DNA of 64,000 nt, taken from assembly GCF_011074795.1 (NCBI RefSeq), contig NZ_JAAMPF010000026.1, forward strand, positions 62,001-126,000. Reading direction: 5' to 3'. The notes under the pieces are model-generated. The model made no database searches. It saw only the letters and a program-made list of their open reading frames with translations, and was not told where the DNA came from. This document shows, in pieces, positions 45,062-54,321 of this stretch (within the stretch, counting starts at the first letter, position 1; every line of letters begins with the position of its first letter). The translations under genes were made by a program, and so were the position numbers. The DNA comes from Marinobacter salicampi (GTDB lineage: Bacteria > Pseudomonadota > Gammaproteobacteria > Pseudomonadales > Oleiphilaceae).

Positions 45062-45691
45062 ATGACGGTGGAGCTGGCCGAGTGTGGTTGGTCTTCGCTG
45101 GATGCCAGGGCGTGGCTGACGCCACAATTGCTGGCTGAGCTACAGGCTGAAGTATCGGCACTGCATGAGGCAGACGCCATGGCGATTGCCGGCGTTGGCC
45201 GCGGACTGGGCCATACCCATGACAAATCTGTGAGACGGGATCGGATTGCCTGGCTCAAGGGTGACAGCGCGCCGCAGAAGGCGTTGTTTGAATGTCTTGA
45301 GGGCGTCAGGCGAGGGTTGAACGAGCGCGCCTTTCTCGGTCTGAGGCGATTTGAGGCTCACTACGCCACCTATGAGGCCGGGGATTTCTACAAGCGTCAC
45401 CTTGACAGTTTCCGGGGCCGGGCATCCCGGGTGGTCAGCCTGGTGCTGTACCTTAACGAAGGCTGGCAGGCACAGGACGGCGGCGTTTTGCAGGTATATA
45501 ACCGCGAATCCTCCAATGAGCTATGCGGAACGGTGTTGCCCGAAGCCGGCCGGATGGTGGTTTTCATGAGCGAGGAGGTCCCCCACGAGGTGATTACAGC
45601 CCAGCGTACCCGCTACAGTCTCGCCTGCTGGTTCCGGTGCGATGAAGTTCCTTTTCCGATTGGGATTGATGCCACCGGTCCTGCCTGCTAA
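45062..45691 (+). CDS. 2OG-Fe(II) oxygenase family protein
   Basis: A 209-residue protein from ATG 45062. The frame is open back to 44915, and a TTG at 44945 has GGGAG upstream, but those extra residues look unlike the family. The metal triad is FYKRHLDSF (H-x-D) and EVPHEVITAQ (His), with the 2OG arginine probably in RYSLACWFR. The fold is that of SM-20/prolyl-hydroxylase-like oxygenases. Its substrate is unknown. No ribosome-binding site is obvious for the chosen start. Its TAA stop lies inside the -10 box of the ffs promoter. Confidence 0.78.
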   Translation: MTVELAECGWSSLDARAWLTPQLLAELQAEVSALHEADAMAIAGVGRGLGHTHDKSVRRDRIAWLKGDSAPQKALFECLEGVRRGLNERAFLGLRRFEAHYATYEAGDFYKRHLDSFRGRASRVVSLVLYLNEGWQAQDGGVLQVYNRESSNELCGTVLPEAGRMVVFMSEEVPHEVITAQRTRYSLACWFRCDEVPFPIGIDATGPAC

Positions 45692-45694
45692 TAT
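45666..45694 (+). promoter_or_regulatory. probable sigma-70 promoter of ffs
   Basis: TTGATG (45666-45671), a 17-base spacer, then TAATAT (45689-45694). The first three bases of the -10 are the stop codon of the preceding gene. A small hairpin (atccgga/tccggat, 45704-45724) lies between the predicted start and the mature RNA, as a processed leader would. Confidence 0.6.
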
Positions 45695-45730
45695 GCGCGC
45701 CGCATCCGGATGAGCTGTCCGGATCGTTAT

Positions 45731-45840
45731 GGTGGCCCTGTCGGTGCCTCCGCAACGATAAACCGTGAACCCGGTCAGGCCCGGAAGGGAGCAGCCGAAG
45801 CGGTGGACTTGTGTGCCGGAGTGTTGCTGGCGGGGTCACC
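45731..45840 (+). ncRNA. ffs: 4.5S signal recognition particle RNA
   Basis: The small bacterial SRP RNA of about 110 bases. The conserved apical domain is present: ggtcaggcccggaagg, gagcagcc, and the gtgtgccgg strand that closes the helix, with ends ggtggccct/cggggtcacc pairing. It binds Ffh and targets membrane proteins to SecYEG. Location next to dnaX is common in this group of bacteria. Confidence 0.95.
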
Positions 45841-46018
45841 CCCAGATTTTCTGAATTCGTTTTCCTCCTCTCGATAAGTCTTCGCCTGTTCCGGCTAAAG
45901 CAGCGTTTTCACGGCTTTGAGCCTGGCTTCCGGGCCTCTGGGCAGCGGTTGTTTGGCTTCTTCTCCTCCACCGTCCGTGCTAAGGTTAGCCGCATTTACA
46001 GCAGCAGTTGACGCATTC

Positions 46019-48088
46019 ATGAGCTACCAGGTACTTGCCCGAAAATGGCGCCCGAAAACCTTCGAGGATATGGTCGGTCAGGAGCATGTGCTTCAGGCAT
46101 TGATTCACGCTCTCGAGCACCAGCGCCTGCACCATGCCTACCTTTTTACCGGCACCCGTGGCGTCGGCAAGACCACCATAGGGCGTCTGCTGGCCCGCTG
46201 CCTGAACTGTGAAACCGGTATTACCCCACGTCCCTGCGGCGAGTGCTCCAGTTGCCGTGAGCTCCAGGAAGGCCGGTTTGTCGACCTGATTGAAATTGAC
46301 GCGGCTTCCCGTACCGGCGTTGACGACATGCGCGAACTGACCGACAACGTTCAGTACACGCCCAGCCGTGGCCGCTTCAAGGTGTACCTGATCGACGAGG
46401 TGCACATGCTGACCAACCAGTCCTTCAACGCCTTCCTTAAAACCCTGGAAGAGCCGCCGGAACACGTCAAGTTTCTGCTTGCCACCACAGACCCGCAGAA
46501 GCTGCCGGTCACTGTTCTGTCCCGCTGTCTTCAGTTCAATCTCAAACGGATGACGCCGGAGCATATCGCCGGCCATCTGCGCTTTGTTCTGGGCGAGGAA
46601 CAGATCCCCTTTGAAGAGCCCGCCCTTTGGCAGCTGGCCCGGGCCGCCGACGGCAGCATGCGGGATGCGCTCAGTCTTACCGACCAGGCCATCGCCTTCG
46701 GCAACCAGCAGCTTGGCGCCCGGGATGTCAGCAGCATGCTGGGCACCATTGACCAGCGGGACATTGAACAACTGGTTAATGCGCTTGCCCGCAATGACGG
46801 GCCGGCGCTGTTAGCGGAAATCAGCCGGATCTCGGATTTTGCCCCGGACTACGGTGCCATTCTGTCTGACCTGCTGTCGCTTTTTCATCGGGTTACCATG
46901 GAACAGGTGGTTCCGGGCACTGCGGATAACGCCCTGGGTGATGCGGATCAGGTCCAGTCCCTGGCGCGGCAATTGAGCGCTGAAGATGCCCAGCTCTTCT
47001 ACCAGGCCGCCCTGATGGGTCGTAAGGACCTGGCCATTACGCCGGACGCGCGCATGGGCTTTGAGATGGCCATGCTCCGGATGCTCGCCTTCCGTCCGGG
47101 CTCAGACCGGCGCGAACCACCGACAGCGCCTGCTCCCAAAGAATCGCAGACCAAGGACGAACCTGACCCTGGGCAGGCACCGGCCAGGATTACACCTGCG
47201 GCCCCGATAGCGGGCCCGGAGCTGGGGGCGGAGGTTCAGCCTCCGGTCCAGCAGTCGTCCAACGTTGGGCCAGGAGAACACTCAGGTGTGGCGGAACAGC
47301 CACAATCTGACCCCGAGCCTGAGATAACCGCAACCAGCCCGCTATCGGGTGAGCCCGGGCCAGAAGCCGAGTCTGAGCTGGCCGAGGCATCGCCTTTTAG
47401 CGACCAGGACGCCTACCTGGACAGCCTGACGGATTACGACGAAGCCGCACAGGCCATGTCAGTGCTCGATGAAGTGCCATCTGATACGGCGGTTTCCAAT
47501 GCAAGCATTGCGCAAGAGGATGCCAGGCCAGCGACTGAGCCATCGCAACAGGAACACACGGCCACCGGTCCTGCCAGTGCGAACGCTGTCAAACCAGAGC
47601 CAGAACCAGAACCTGAAAGAGCACCAGAGCGAGAGAAACCCCCAGCCGCCAATCTGATGGGCGCTGAAGGCCATGGGCCCGAACCAGCGCAGGCTGCCAG
47701 TGCGCCTGAGGGAGAATTCAGCTGGGCCCGAGATTTTCGCAGTCTTGGCGTGGTGGGCATGCCCGGCAACCTGGCCAGTAATGCGGCGTTCCAGCGCCAG
47801 GGCGACCTGGTCACGCTTACTCTGGACCAGGGCCATGCCCGCCTGCTGACCGACCGCCATCGGGAAAAGATCCAGCAGGCCCTGGCCAGCTATTTTGCAA
47901 CAGGCATTCGCCTGCAGGTTGAAGAGGGTGCGCCCGGTGACCAGACCCCGGCCATCTACGAAGAGAGTGCAAGGCGGGCGCGGCAGTTGGCGGCGGAAGC
48001 GTCAATTCGCACCGATCCGCTGGTACAATCCATAGTTGAACGATTTGAAGGGCGGGTAGTCGAAGACAGTATACGGCCGCTTGAGTAG
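46019..48088 (+). CDS. dnaX: DNA polymerase III subunits gamma and tau
   Basis: A 689-residue clamp-loader ATPase. ATG 46019 gives the usual start MSYQVLARKWRPKTF; upstream codons in frame are not conserved. Walker A is GTRGVGKT (45-52), a zinc-binding set at Cys64, 73, 76 and 79, Walker B DEVH (126-129), and the sensor region around TTDPQKLPVTVLSRC. Residues about 390-610 are a Pro/Glu-rich linker, and the C-terminal domain binds the polymerase alpha subunit. I found no A-rich slippery site for a gamma frameshift, so only full tau is predicted. The start is about 180 bp after ffs. Confidence 0.96.
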   Translation: MSYQVLARKWRPKTFEDMVGQEHVLQALIHALEHQRLHHAYLFTGTRGVGKTTIGRLLARCLNCETGITPRPCGECSSCRELQEGRFVDLIEIDAASRTGVDDMRELTDNVQYTPSRGRFKVYLIDEVHMLTNQSFNAFLKTLEEPPEHVKFLLATTDPQKLPVTVLSRCLQFNLKRMTPEHIAGHLRFVLGEEQIPFEEPALWQLARAADGSMRDALSLTDQAIAFGNQQLGARDVSSMLGTIDQRDIEQLVNALARNDGPALLAEISRISDFAPDYGAILSDLLSLFHRVTMEQVVPGTADNALGDADQVQSLARQLSAEDAQLFYQAALMGRKDLAITPDARMGFEMAMLRMLAFRPGSDRREPPTAPAPKESQTKDEPDPGQAPARITPAAPIAGPELGAEVQPPVQQSSNVGPGEHSGVAEQPQSDPEPEITATSPLSGEPGPEAESELAEASPFSDQDAYLDSLTDYDEAAQAMSVLDEVPSDTAVSNASIAQEDARPATEPSQQEHTATGPASANAVKPEPEPEPERAPEREKPPAANLMGAEGHGPEPAQAASAPEGEFSWARDFRSLGVVGMPGNLASNAAFQRQGDLVTLTLDQGHARLLTDRHREKIQQALASYFATGIRLQVEEGAPGDQTPAIYEESARRARQLAAEASIRTDPLVQSIVERFEGRVVEDSIRPLE

Positions 48089-48196
48089 CTGTAGCCTGTG
48101 GCAGCGCCAGTCAGGCGCGCCCGCAAGCGCAGGTGGTAACGCCGGTTTTTGCGCCACTTGTGACCCCATTGGTTTACGACATGAGAGGAAAGCCAG

Positions 48197-48520
48197 ATGA
48201 TGAACGGCATGGGCGACATGATGAAGAAAGCCCAGAAAATGCAGGAGGAGATGCAGAAAGCTCAGGAAGAGATCGCCAAGGCAGAGGTTGTGGGCGAGTC
48301 CGGCGCGGGCCTGATCAAGGTGACCATGACCGGTCGTCACGACGTTCGCAATGTAGAGATTGACCCCTCACTGCTGTCGGAAGAAAAGGACATCCTGGAA
48401 GACCTGCTGGCGGCAGCGGTGAATGATGCCGTGCGTCGGGTGGAAGAAAACCAGAAGGAAAAGATGTCCGGCATGGCTTCAAGCCTCGGGTTGCCCCCCG
48501 GGTTCAAGATGCCTTTCTGA
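48197..48520 (+). CDS. ybaB: nucleoid-associated protein, YbaB/EbfC family
   Basis: A 107-residue protein with Met-rich N-terminal helix ([20 protein letters not shown]), central [18 protein letters not shown] sheet and a C-terminal [10 protein letters not shown] tail, as in YbaB. It forms tweezer-shaped dimers that bind DNA. Position between dnaX and recR is the classic one. ATG with AGGA upstream. Confidence 0.95.
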   Translation: MMNGMGDMMKKAQKMQEEMQKAQEEIAKAEVVGESGAGLIKVTMTGRHDVRNVEIDPSLLSEEKDILEDLLAAAVNDAVRRVEENQKEKMSGMASSLGLPPGFKMPF

Positions 48521-48569
48521 GAGCGGGTCCGTTTACCATGTCTACCTTCAGCCTGACCTAGGAGTCTGA

Positions 48570-49184
48570 ATGGCGTTTAGCCCATTGGTTGATGAACTCG
48601 TCGAGTCGTTGCGATGTCTGCCCGGGGTTGGCCAGAAAACCGCCCAGCGCATGGCGTTTCACCTGCTTGAGAAAGGAAGGGCCGGCGGTGAGCGCCTGGC
48701 CGGCGCCCTGGCTGATGCCATGGCAGGGGTGAGGCGATGCGATACCTGCCAGAATTTTTCCGACACACCGGTCTGTGGCTTGTGCCAGAATCCTGAGCGC
48801 AACACGGGAATGGTGTGCGTGGTTGAAAGCCCGTCTGATCTGCTGGCCATCGAGCAGGCCGGAGACTACCGCGGCAGCTACTTTGTGCTGATGGGGCATC
48901 TGTCCCCGATCGACGGCGTCGGGCCGGGGGATATCGGTATCGACCGGCTCCTGCGCCGGGTCCGCGACGAAGGCATCACTGAGCTGATCCTTGCCACCAA
49001 CCCGACCGTGGAAGGCGAGGCCACCGCCCATTACATTGCCGACCGGCTGGACAGCCCCAATGCCAGTCACCGGGTGCTGATTACCCGGCTCGCCCATGGC
49101 ATTCCCGTGGGCGGTGAGCTCGGCTACGTTGATGGCTTCACTCTCACCCATGCATTTCGCGGGCGCAAACCGCTGGCCGAATGA
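48570..49184 (+). CDS. recR: recombination mediator protein RecR
   Basis: A 204-residue protein. The helix-hairpin-helix [17 protein letters not shown] is at the N-terminus, a C4 zinc finger CDTCQNFSD...CGLC follows, then a Toprim domain with [12 protein letters not shown] and the [15 protein letters not shown] loop. With RecO and RecF it loads RecA on gapped DNA. ATG with AGGAG upstream. Usual length for the family. Confidence 0.96.
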   Translation: MAFSPLVDELVESLRCLPGVGQKTAQRMAFHLLEKGRAGGERLAGALADAMAGVRRCDTCQNFSDTPVCGLCQNPERNTGMVCVVESPSDLLAIEQAGDYRGSYFVLMGHLSPIDGVGPGDIGIDRLLRRVRDEGITELILATNPTVEGEATAHYIADRLDSPNASHRVLITRLAHGIPVGGELGYVDGFTLTHAFRGRKPLAE

Positions 49185-49202
49185 CCACCTTGAGTACTGT
49201 TT

Positions 49203-50372
49203 ATGGTCACCATACCCGAGCCAGCCCCGACTCGCTGGATCCACCAACCCGAAGAGCTTGATGCCTGGCTGAGCGAGGGCGCCGGAGAATTGCTCGCCCT
49301 TGATACCGAGTTTGAGCGGGTGTCGACATTTTATCCGATCCCGGGCCTTGTTCAGCTTGGCCTTGGGGAGTCCTTCTGCCTGGTTGATCCGTCGGTGGCA
49401 GAGCAGTCCCAGGGCTTCCGGCAACTACTGGCGGATCCGGAACGACCCAAGCTGCTTTACGCCATGAGTGAAGACCTGGAGCTTTTTCGCCACTGGCTTG
49501 GCATAGCCCCCGCCGGCGTGCTGGACCTTCAGATTGGCGCAGCCCTGGCGGGTGCCGGTTTTTCCGTGGGCTATGCCCGCCTGGTGGAAACCCTGTTTGA
49601 CCACAGCCTCGATAAATCCGCCACCCGATCAGACTGGCTGGCCCGACCACTGACCACGGCCCAGGAGCGGTATGCCCTGGACGATGTGCGGTTCCTGAAG
49701 CCCCTGTACCATTGGGTCGTTGAGCGTCTGCAGGCTCGGGGCCTGGCGGAAGCCCTGGCGGAGGAATCCACCCGCTTTGCCGATGATTTAAGCCTGCAGG
49801 TGGAGCCAGAGCATTACTACCTGAAAATCCGCGGCGGCTGGCGTCTTAATCCGGCCAGGCAGCGGATACTCAGAGCGCTGGCGGTCTGGCGTGAGGAAGA
49901 ATGTCGACGCCGGGACCGGCCCCGCAATCGGGTACTGTCTGACAACGCCTTGATCAATATTGCAGAACGCTGCCCGTCGTCGGCCGGCGCCCTGTCGGCG
50001 GTTGAAGATGTGCCTCCGGTGGTGGTCAGACGTTATGGTGACCTGTTGCTGAACATCGTTGCCCAGGCCCAGGCCCAGGCGTCAGCCCCGGAAGACATCG
50101 AATCCATAGCTGCGCCGCTGACCCGGGACGAGCAGGGGACCTATAAGCAGGTCAAGCGGCTGTTAACCAGGGCCGCTGAGAAAAATGATGTACCGGTGGA
50201 ATTGCTGGCGCCCAGGCGTCGTCTGGAGGCCCTTGTGCACGCCAGAAGCGATGAGCAGGCTCTGGCCCGGAGTATATTGTTCATGGGCTGGCGGCAGGCC
50301 CTGACCGAGCCGGTTAAGGATCAGGTACGTGCCGTGCTCGACGGCGAAGCCCGGGATAAAAGCCAGGTATGA
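49203..50372 (+). CDS. rnd: ribonuclease D
   Basis: A 389-residue DEDDy exonuclease. Motif I is LALDTEFERVSTF, motif II is YAMSEDLELFRHWLG, motif III is Y-x3-D in ERYALDDVRFL. An HRDC-type helical domain (about 205-290) follows, with a second HRDC-like region. It trims the 3' ends of tRNAs and other stable RNAs. It begins 18 bases after recR without a clear ribosome-binding site. Confidence 0.92.
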   Translation: MVTIPEPAPTRWIHQPEELDAWLSEGAGELLALDTEFERVSTFYPIPGLVQLGLGESFCLVDPSVAEQSQGFRQLLADPERPKLLYAMSEDLELFRHWLGIAPAGVLDLQIGAALAGAGFSVGYARLVETLFDHSLDKSATRSDWLARPLTTAQERYALDDVRFLKPLYHWVVERLQARGLAEALAEESTRFADDLSLQVEPEHYYLKIRGGWRLNPARQRILRALAVWREEECRRRDRPRNRVLSDNALINIAERCPSSAGALSAVEDVPPVVVRRYGDLLLNIVAQAQAQASAPEDIESIAAPLTRDEQGTYKQVKRLLTRAAEKNDVPVELLAPRRRLEALVHARSDEQALARSILFMGWRQALTEPVKDQVRAVLDGEARDKSQV

Positions 50373-50483
50373 CTACCGGCCGCAGAAACCCCGGGCCCGC
50401 CTGCCTCCGTGTAGAGGCCGTGAACCAGGAATCTGCCACCGCCACTTTATTACAGACTATTGTCCAGGAAACCGATTTTGACC

Positions 50484-50780
50484 ATGACAGCCGAACGACA
50501 GTTCATCTCCGTATTCCGGAGTAGCAAGAACAGCGATACCTATGTGTACACCAAGCGGGGCCAGATATGGGGAGACCTGCCTGAGCCCCTGCGCAATGCC
50601 TTTGGCAAGCCGGTCCATACCATGGATCTGTTGCTTACCGGTGAGCGCAAGCTGGCGAAAGTCACCGGTTCCCAGGTTATCGAGGCGATTTCCGATCAAG
50701 GCTTCTTCCTGCAAATGCCTGACAAACTAGATAGTTACCTTGTAGAGTTCAATCAAAAACTGAGGAAGCGTGCCGAGTGA
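50484..50780 (+). CDS. ycgL: YcgL domain-containing protein
   Basis: A 98-residue protein taken from ATG 50484; TTG codons at 50460 and 50478 are alternative starts. It has the compact alpha/beta YcgL fold: [20 protein letters not shown], then [26 protein letters not shown] and QGFFLQMPD. Function is unknown. The stop overlaps the YcgN-family start (GTGA), so the two are translationally coupled, as in many gammaproteobacteria. Confidence 0.85.
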   Translation: MTAERQFISVFRSSKNSDTYVYTKRGQIWGDLPEPLRNAFGKPVHTMDLLLTGERKLAKVTGSQVIEAISDQGFFLQMPDKLDSYLVEFNQKLRKRAE

Positions 50781-51223
50781 TAGCCCAGATTCCCTTCTGG
50801 CAGCGTAAGCGGCTGGATGAGATGACCCCCTCGGAATGGGAGTCCCTGTGCGATGGCTGTGGCAAGTGCTGTCTGGCCAAGCTGGAAGACGAGGACACCG
50901 GAGATGTTTACTATACCGACCTTGTCTGTCGCTACATGGATACCGAAACCTGTGGCTGTACCGTCTATTCCACCAGGCTGGAAAAGGTTCCCGCCTGCAC
51001 GGTACTGACACCCGGCACAGTTAGCGATTACCATTGGCTGCCCTTCACCTGCGCCTATCGCACCCTGGCCGAGGATCGGCCGCTGGCAGACTGGCACCCT
51101 TTACGCTCGGGGGACCCTGCTACGGTCCACCAGGCTGGGGTGTCGGTGCAGAACCGGGTTACTTCGGAGGCCGAGATTCCGGAGCAGGACTGGGAAGACC
51201 ACATAATTCACTGGATACTCTAG
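50777..51223 (+). CDS. ycgN: YcgN family cysteine-cluster protein
   Basis: A 148-residue protein with the Cys-rich block [14 protein letters not shown] (C-x2-C-x2-C-C) near residue 30 and later [17 protein letters not shown], which belongs to the zinc/iron-chelating YkgJ/YcgN group. The remaining part is rich in Trp and Pro (PFTCAYR, DWHPL). No enzyme activity is known. GTG start overlapping the YcgL stop. Confidence 0.88.
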   Translation: MIAQIPFWQRKRLDEMTPSEWESLCDGCGKCCLAKLEDEDTGDVYYTDLVCRYMDTETCGCTVYSTRLEKVPACTVLTPGTVSDYHWLPFTCAYRTLAEDRPLADWHPLRSGDPATVHQAGVSVQNRVTSEAEIPEQDWEDHIIHWIL

Positions 51224-51238
51224 TTAGGTACTTGGGCA

Positions 51239-51580
51239 ATGGATTCAGATACACAGATGGCCTATGGCATTTTCTGGACGCTCTACGCGCTTGCGTTCGT
51301 GGTCTTTTTCTACACCTTTTCAAAGCTGTTCCGGATCATACCGGTCTACGGCGTCCGGACCTTGCTTCAGGCAGCGCTGGTGGTCATTTTCCTGACTCCG
51401 GTCCAGTCCTCTGAAGCCCTCAGCTGGTGGATCCCCGCCTGGCTGCACGGCGGCTACGAAGGCATTCTTGGTAATCCCGAAGAAGCCGGGCGCGCCTTTT
51501 TCAACCTGGGTCTTGCGGCCATGGCCATGCTGCTGGTGTGGATGCTCGACCTTGTCCGTTACCGGCTGACCAGGCGCTAG
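51239..51580 (+). CDS. small membrane protein, function unknown
   Basis: A 113-residue protein with three hydrophobic segments (IFWTLYALAFVVFFYTF, TLLQAALVVIFLTPV, FFNLGLAAMAMLLVWML) and a basic end RYRLTRR. I do not recognise the family, but small proteins at this place after ycgN are common in this group. The stop codon TAG (51578-51580) lies inside the first bases of the palindromic element that follows, so the original C-terminus may have been longer. Confidence 0.65.
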   Translation: MDSDTQMAYGIFWTLYALAFVVFFYTFSKLFRIIPVYGVRTLLQAALVVIFLTPVQSSEALSWWIPAWLHGGYEGILGNPEEAGRAFFNLGLAAMAMLLVWMLDLVRYRLTRR

Positions 51581-51742
51581 TGTCCCGTCGGGTTAATTCG
51601 TTGGCCTACTGCGAGCCGCTGGGGCCTTGGTAGCCGCGTTGCGCTGTCTCGATTTGGAGCCACCAAACCTTCGCCATCGCGCCTAGCTCTCAAGGCCCTT
51701 TGGGGCTCAGTAGGTCAGCGAATTAACCCGACGGGACACTAG
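51577..51742. mobile_element. MITE-like palindromic element, about 165 bp
   Basis: Both ends read ctagtgtcccgtcgggttaa inward. The first 24 bases of the two arms are identical in inverted orientation, and similarity continues for about 35 bases (ttggcctactg against its inverted partner ctgacctactg) and in patches to the centre. There is no open reading frame. CTAG at each outer edge could be a target-site duplication or part of the repeat. It resembles a non-autonomous IS derivative, possibly IS5-like from the CTAG preference. Confidence 0.82.
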
Positions 51743-51806
51743 GCAGACCAAAGAAGAACAATAAACCGGCCCAGGCAAGAGCCAGGCCCAGAGATACGGA
51801 GTTGCA

Positions 51807-54215
51807 ATGAAAGGAATGGCCGCCGTATTGCTCGGCATTTCCCTGTTGTTATGTGTCCCGCTTGCCAGTCTGGCCCAATCAACCCCAACCGAGTCTGATG
51901 TTCCGACACTGCCCCCGGATGCCGATGTGCGGGTGATTGTCGATATTTCCGGCAGCATGAAGAAGAACGACCCCGAGAATCTTCGCCAGCCGGCGGTCAG
52001 GCTATTGGCGCGTATTCTGCCGGAGGGCAGCCGCGCAGGTATCTGGACTTTCGGGCAGTACGTCAACATGCTGGTGCCCCACGGCACCGTAGACGATGCA
52101 TGGCGTGAGTTGGCCATTGAGCGGGCCGGCCGGATTAATTCTGTTGCCCTGCGTACCAATCTCGGGGCTGCCCTTGCCACTGCAAGTGACGACTACCTGA
52201 GCGCCGACTTGGCAAACACCCATTTCATACTGCTCACTGATGGCCAGGTAGACATTGCCGCCAATGATGGCTCTGCCAACGAGCGTGAGCGTCAGCGCAT
52301 TCTCGATGACCTGCTGGGACTGTTGAAAAGCCAGGGCGCGACCATCCATACCGTTGCACTGTCCGATGAGGCTGATCTGGACCTCCTGGCCGAATTGGCA
52401 AGGCAGACGGATGGTAGTGGATCGGTTGCTGAAAGTGCCGATGAGCTGAATCGGGTCTTCCTGCGGGCGCTGAATACAGCGGTGCCCCAGGAGCAGGTGC
52501 CGATCGAGAACAATGGTTTTGTGGTGGATGCCGGTGTGGAAGAGTTCACGGCGCTGATTTTCAGAGGCGAGGCTCCGGGCTCAGGTGATGCCTTTGAGCC
52601 CCTTGCTCTGGTAGATCCTGAGGGCAAGCCGGCTTCGGTTGATGATAAGCCCGGCAATGTCCGCTGGGTCAGCGAACCTGGTTACGACCTGATCACTGTC
52701 GATCGCCCGCCTGCCGGGCAATGGCAGCTAGAGGGAGCCCTGGGCGAGGGCAGCCGGGTAACGGTAGTCAGTGATCTGAAGATGGTTGTGGATGATCTGC
52801 CGTCAGGGTTCTACCGGGGCGAATCGGTCAGCGTTAACGCAGCCTTCTATGAAGACCGGGAACTGGTCCGCGATCCGGCTTTTCTAGAGGTGATTGATGT
52901 GAGCCTGACCCTGACCACCTCCGATGGCCGTTCCGGAACCAAAGTGTTATCGGAAGACTCACCGCCGGAAGATGGCGTCTATCGGGATCTCATACAACGG
53001 TTGCAGGAGCCCGGCGAATACCAGCTCAGTCTGGTCGCCGATGGCAAAACCTTCATGAGAAAATTCACCCGCACCATAACCCTCAGGCCACCGGTATCGG
53101 TGGTGGTCAAAGCGTCGGGCTCGGGTGACGGTTCGCGGTATCTTGTTACAGTGACACCTGAGCAGCCGGGGCTGGATCTGAAAGATGCGACGGCCACAAT
53201 GGCCGTGAGCCAAGCGGGTGAGGCACACGAGGTTGGTAGCCTGGATTACGATGCTGAGCGTGGCCAGTGGCAGGGCGTCATTTCTGCCGAAGCCGGAGAT
53301 GGCCAGTACGAGGTCAGGCTTGAGTTCCAGGGCAAGCTGGCGGATGGCGAGCCTGTCAACTATGCTCCGGAAGTGTTCACCGCTGTCTTCCCTCGCAAGG
53401 AAGGGGAGCAGAACGTCCGCATTCCACTTACCCCGGGCTCTCGGCCGACAGCGGAACAAACGGCGCAAGCCGCCCCAAAAGCCGGAGCGGAACAGGAACC
53501 GGAGCCGAAACAGAAGCCCGAAGCCAGGCAGGAGCCGGAGCAGGGACAACAGCCACCCGAGCAGTCCGGGCCTGCGCCTGTCGAAGAGGAAAGTGCCGGT
53601 CCCATTGATCTGGCCCAGCTGGAAGAGAGTGATTCAGCGCCGGCGCCACTAAACGATGAATCCAAGCCCAGGAATTCAACTGTGATGCTGGCAGGCGCTG
53701 CCGGCCTGGCGGCCGTGCTGATTGGAGGGTTCGCCTTCTGGTTTGTCCGCCGTAAGAAGAAGTCTGCCGTACCCTCGGAGGAGCAGGGTGGTGAAGAGGC
53801 GGCTTCAGAATCTGACGACGAAGGCGAAGACGTGCCGGTGGTTGAGACACCCGTAGTGGATCCCGAACCCGAGGCGGAACCAGAGCCCGAGGCTGAGACC
53901 GAAGTCGACGACGAAATTCCGGAACTGCAGCCCGAATATGCCGAACCGATAGATCCAGCGCCGGCGCCTGAGCCGGAGGAAGATCCGGAAGTCCCCATGG
54001 TCACTCCTGAGCCCGGGCCACTGGAAGCGGAGCCTGCGCCTGTCGAGGACGCCGAGCCTGAACCGGAAGCGCAGGAAGACGACGACATTTTTGGTATGGA
54101 AGAATTCGACCTGTCGGATATTGATGAGCTGCCGGATATGGAAACCGATCTGGATGCCGACGACCTGTCCGGCGAATCAGAGGATGACGCCGACCCAAAG
54201 CCCCCGAAAGGCTGA
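51807..54215 (+). CDS. VWA domain membrane protein with acidic tail
   Basis: An 802-residue protein. Signal peptide (LLGISLLLCVPLASLAQS), then a von Willebrand A domain (about 35-220) with MIDAS motif DISGSMKKND, the threonine segment ALRTNLGAALATAS and LLTDGQVD. Residues 230-560 are beta-rich repeats. A Pro/Glu/Lys linker follows, then one membrane helix (about 627-648, MLAGAAGLAAVLIGGFAFWF) and a strongly acidic C-terminal tail in the cytoplasm. VWA proteins of this layout often partner with MoxR ATPases, and one follows at 54322. ATG start, ACGGAG upstream. Confidence 0.82.
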   Translation: MKGMAAVLLGISLLLCVPLASLAQSTPTESDVPTLPPDADVRVIVDISGSMKKNDPENLRQPAVRLLARILPEGSRAGIWTFGQYVNMLVPHGTVDDAWRELAIERAGRINSVALRTNLGAALATASDDYLSADLANTHFILLTDGQVDIAANDGSANERERQRILDDLLGLLKSQGATIHTVALSDEADLDLLAELARQTDGSGSVAESADELNRVFLRALNTAVPQEQVPIENNGFVVDAGVEEFTALIFRGEAPGSGDAFEPLALVDPEGKPASVDDKPGNVRWVSEPGYDLITVDRPPAGQWQLEGALGEGSRVTVVSDLKMVVDDLPSGFYRGESVSVNAAFYEDRELVRDPAFLEVIDVSLTLTTSDGRSGTKVLSEDSPPEDGVYRDLIQRLQEPGEYQLSLVADGKTFMRKFTRTITLRPPVSVVVKASGSGDGSRYLVTVTPEQPGLDLKDATATMAVSQAGEAHEVGSLDYDAERGQWQGVISAEAGDGQYEVRLEFQGKLADGEPVNYAPEVFTAVFPRKEGEQNVRIPLTPGSRPTAEQTAQAAPKAGAEQEPEPKQKPEARQEPEQGQQPPEQSGPAPVEEESAGPIDLAQLEESDSAPAPLNDESKPRNSTVMLAGAAGLAAVLIGGFAFWFVRRKKKSAVPSEEQGGEEAASESDDEGEDVPVVETPVVDPEPEAEPEPEAETEVDDEIPELQPEYAEPIDPAPAPEPEEDPEVPMVTPEPGPLEAEPAPVEDAEPEPEAQEDDDIFGMEEFDLSDIDELPDMETDLDADDLSGESEDDADPKPPKG

Positions 54216-54321
54216 CTAGACCCGCCTGACGCCGTCGGTACCCGCATGGGTGTTACCCCGGCGGCGAAGTCACTATAATCCCAGTCCTTTATTCTTCATT
54301 CTATTCACAGGAAGGGTTGCT

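Noticed and set aside
46019-48088. Programmed frameshift in dnaX for a gamma product
   Set aside because: I looked for an A-rich slippery heptamer with a downstream hairpin in the middle of the gene and did not see one.
48558-49424. Minus-strand frame of 288 codons opposite recR and rnd
   Set aside because: It runs across two well-defined genes and has no motif of its own.
53360-54247. Minus-strand Ser-rich reading frame of 295 codons
   Set aside because: It is the antisense of the Pro/Glu-rich tail of the VWA protein; the Ser/Gly repeats mirror the Glu/Pro codons and there is no ribosome-binding site.
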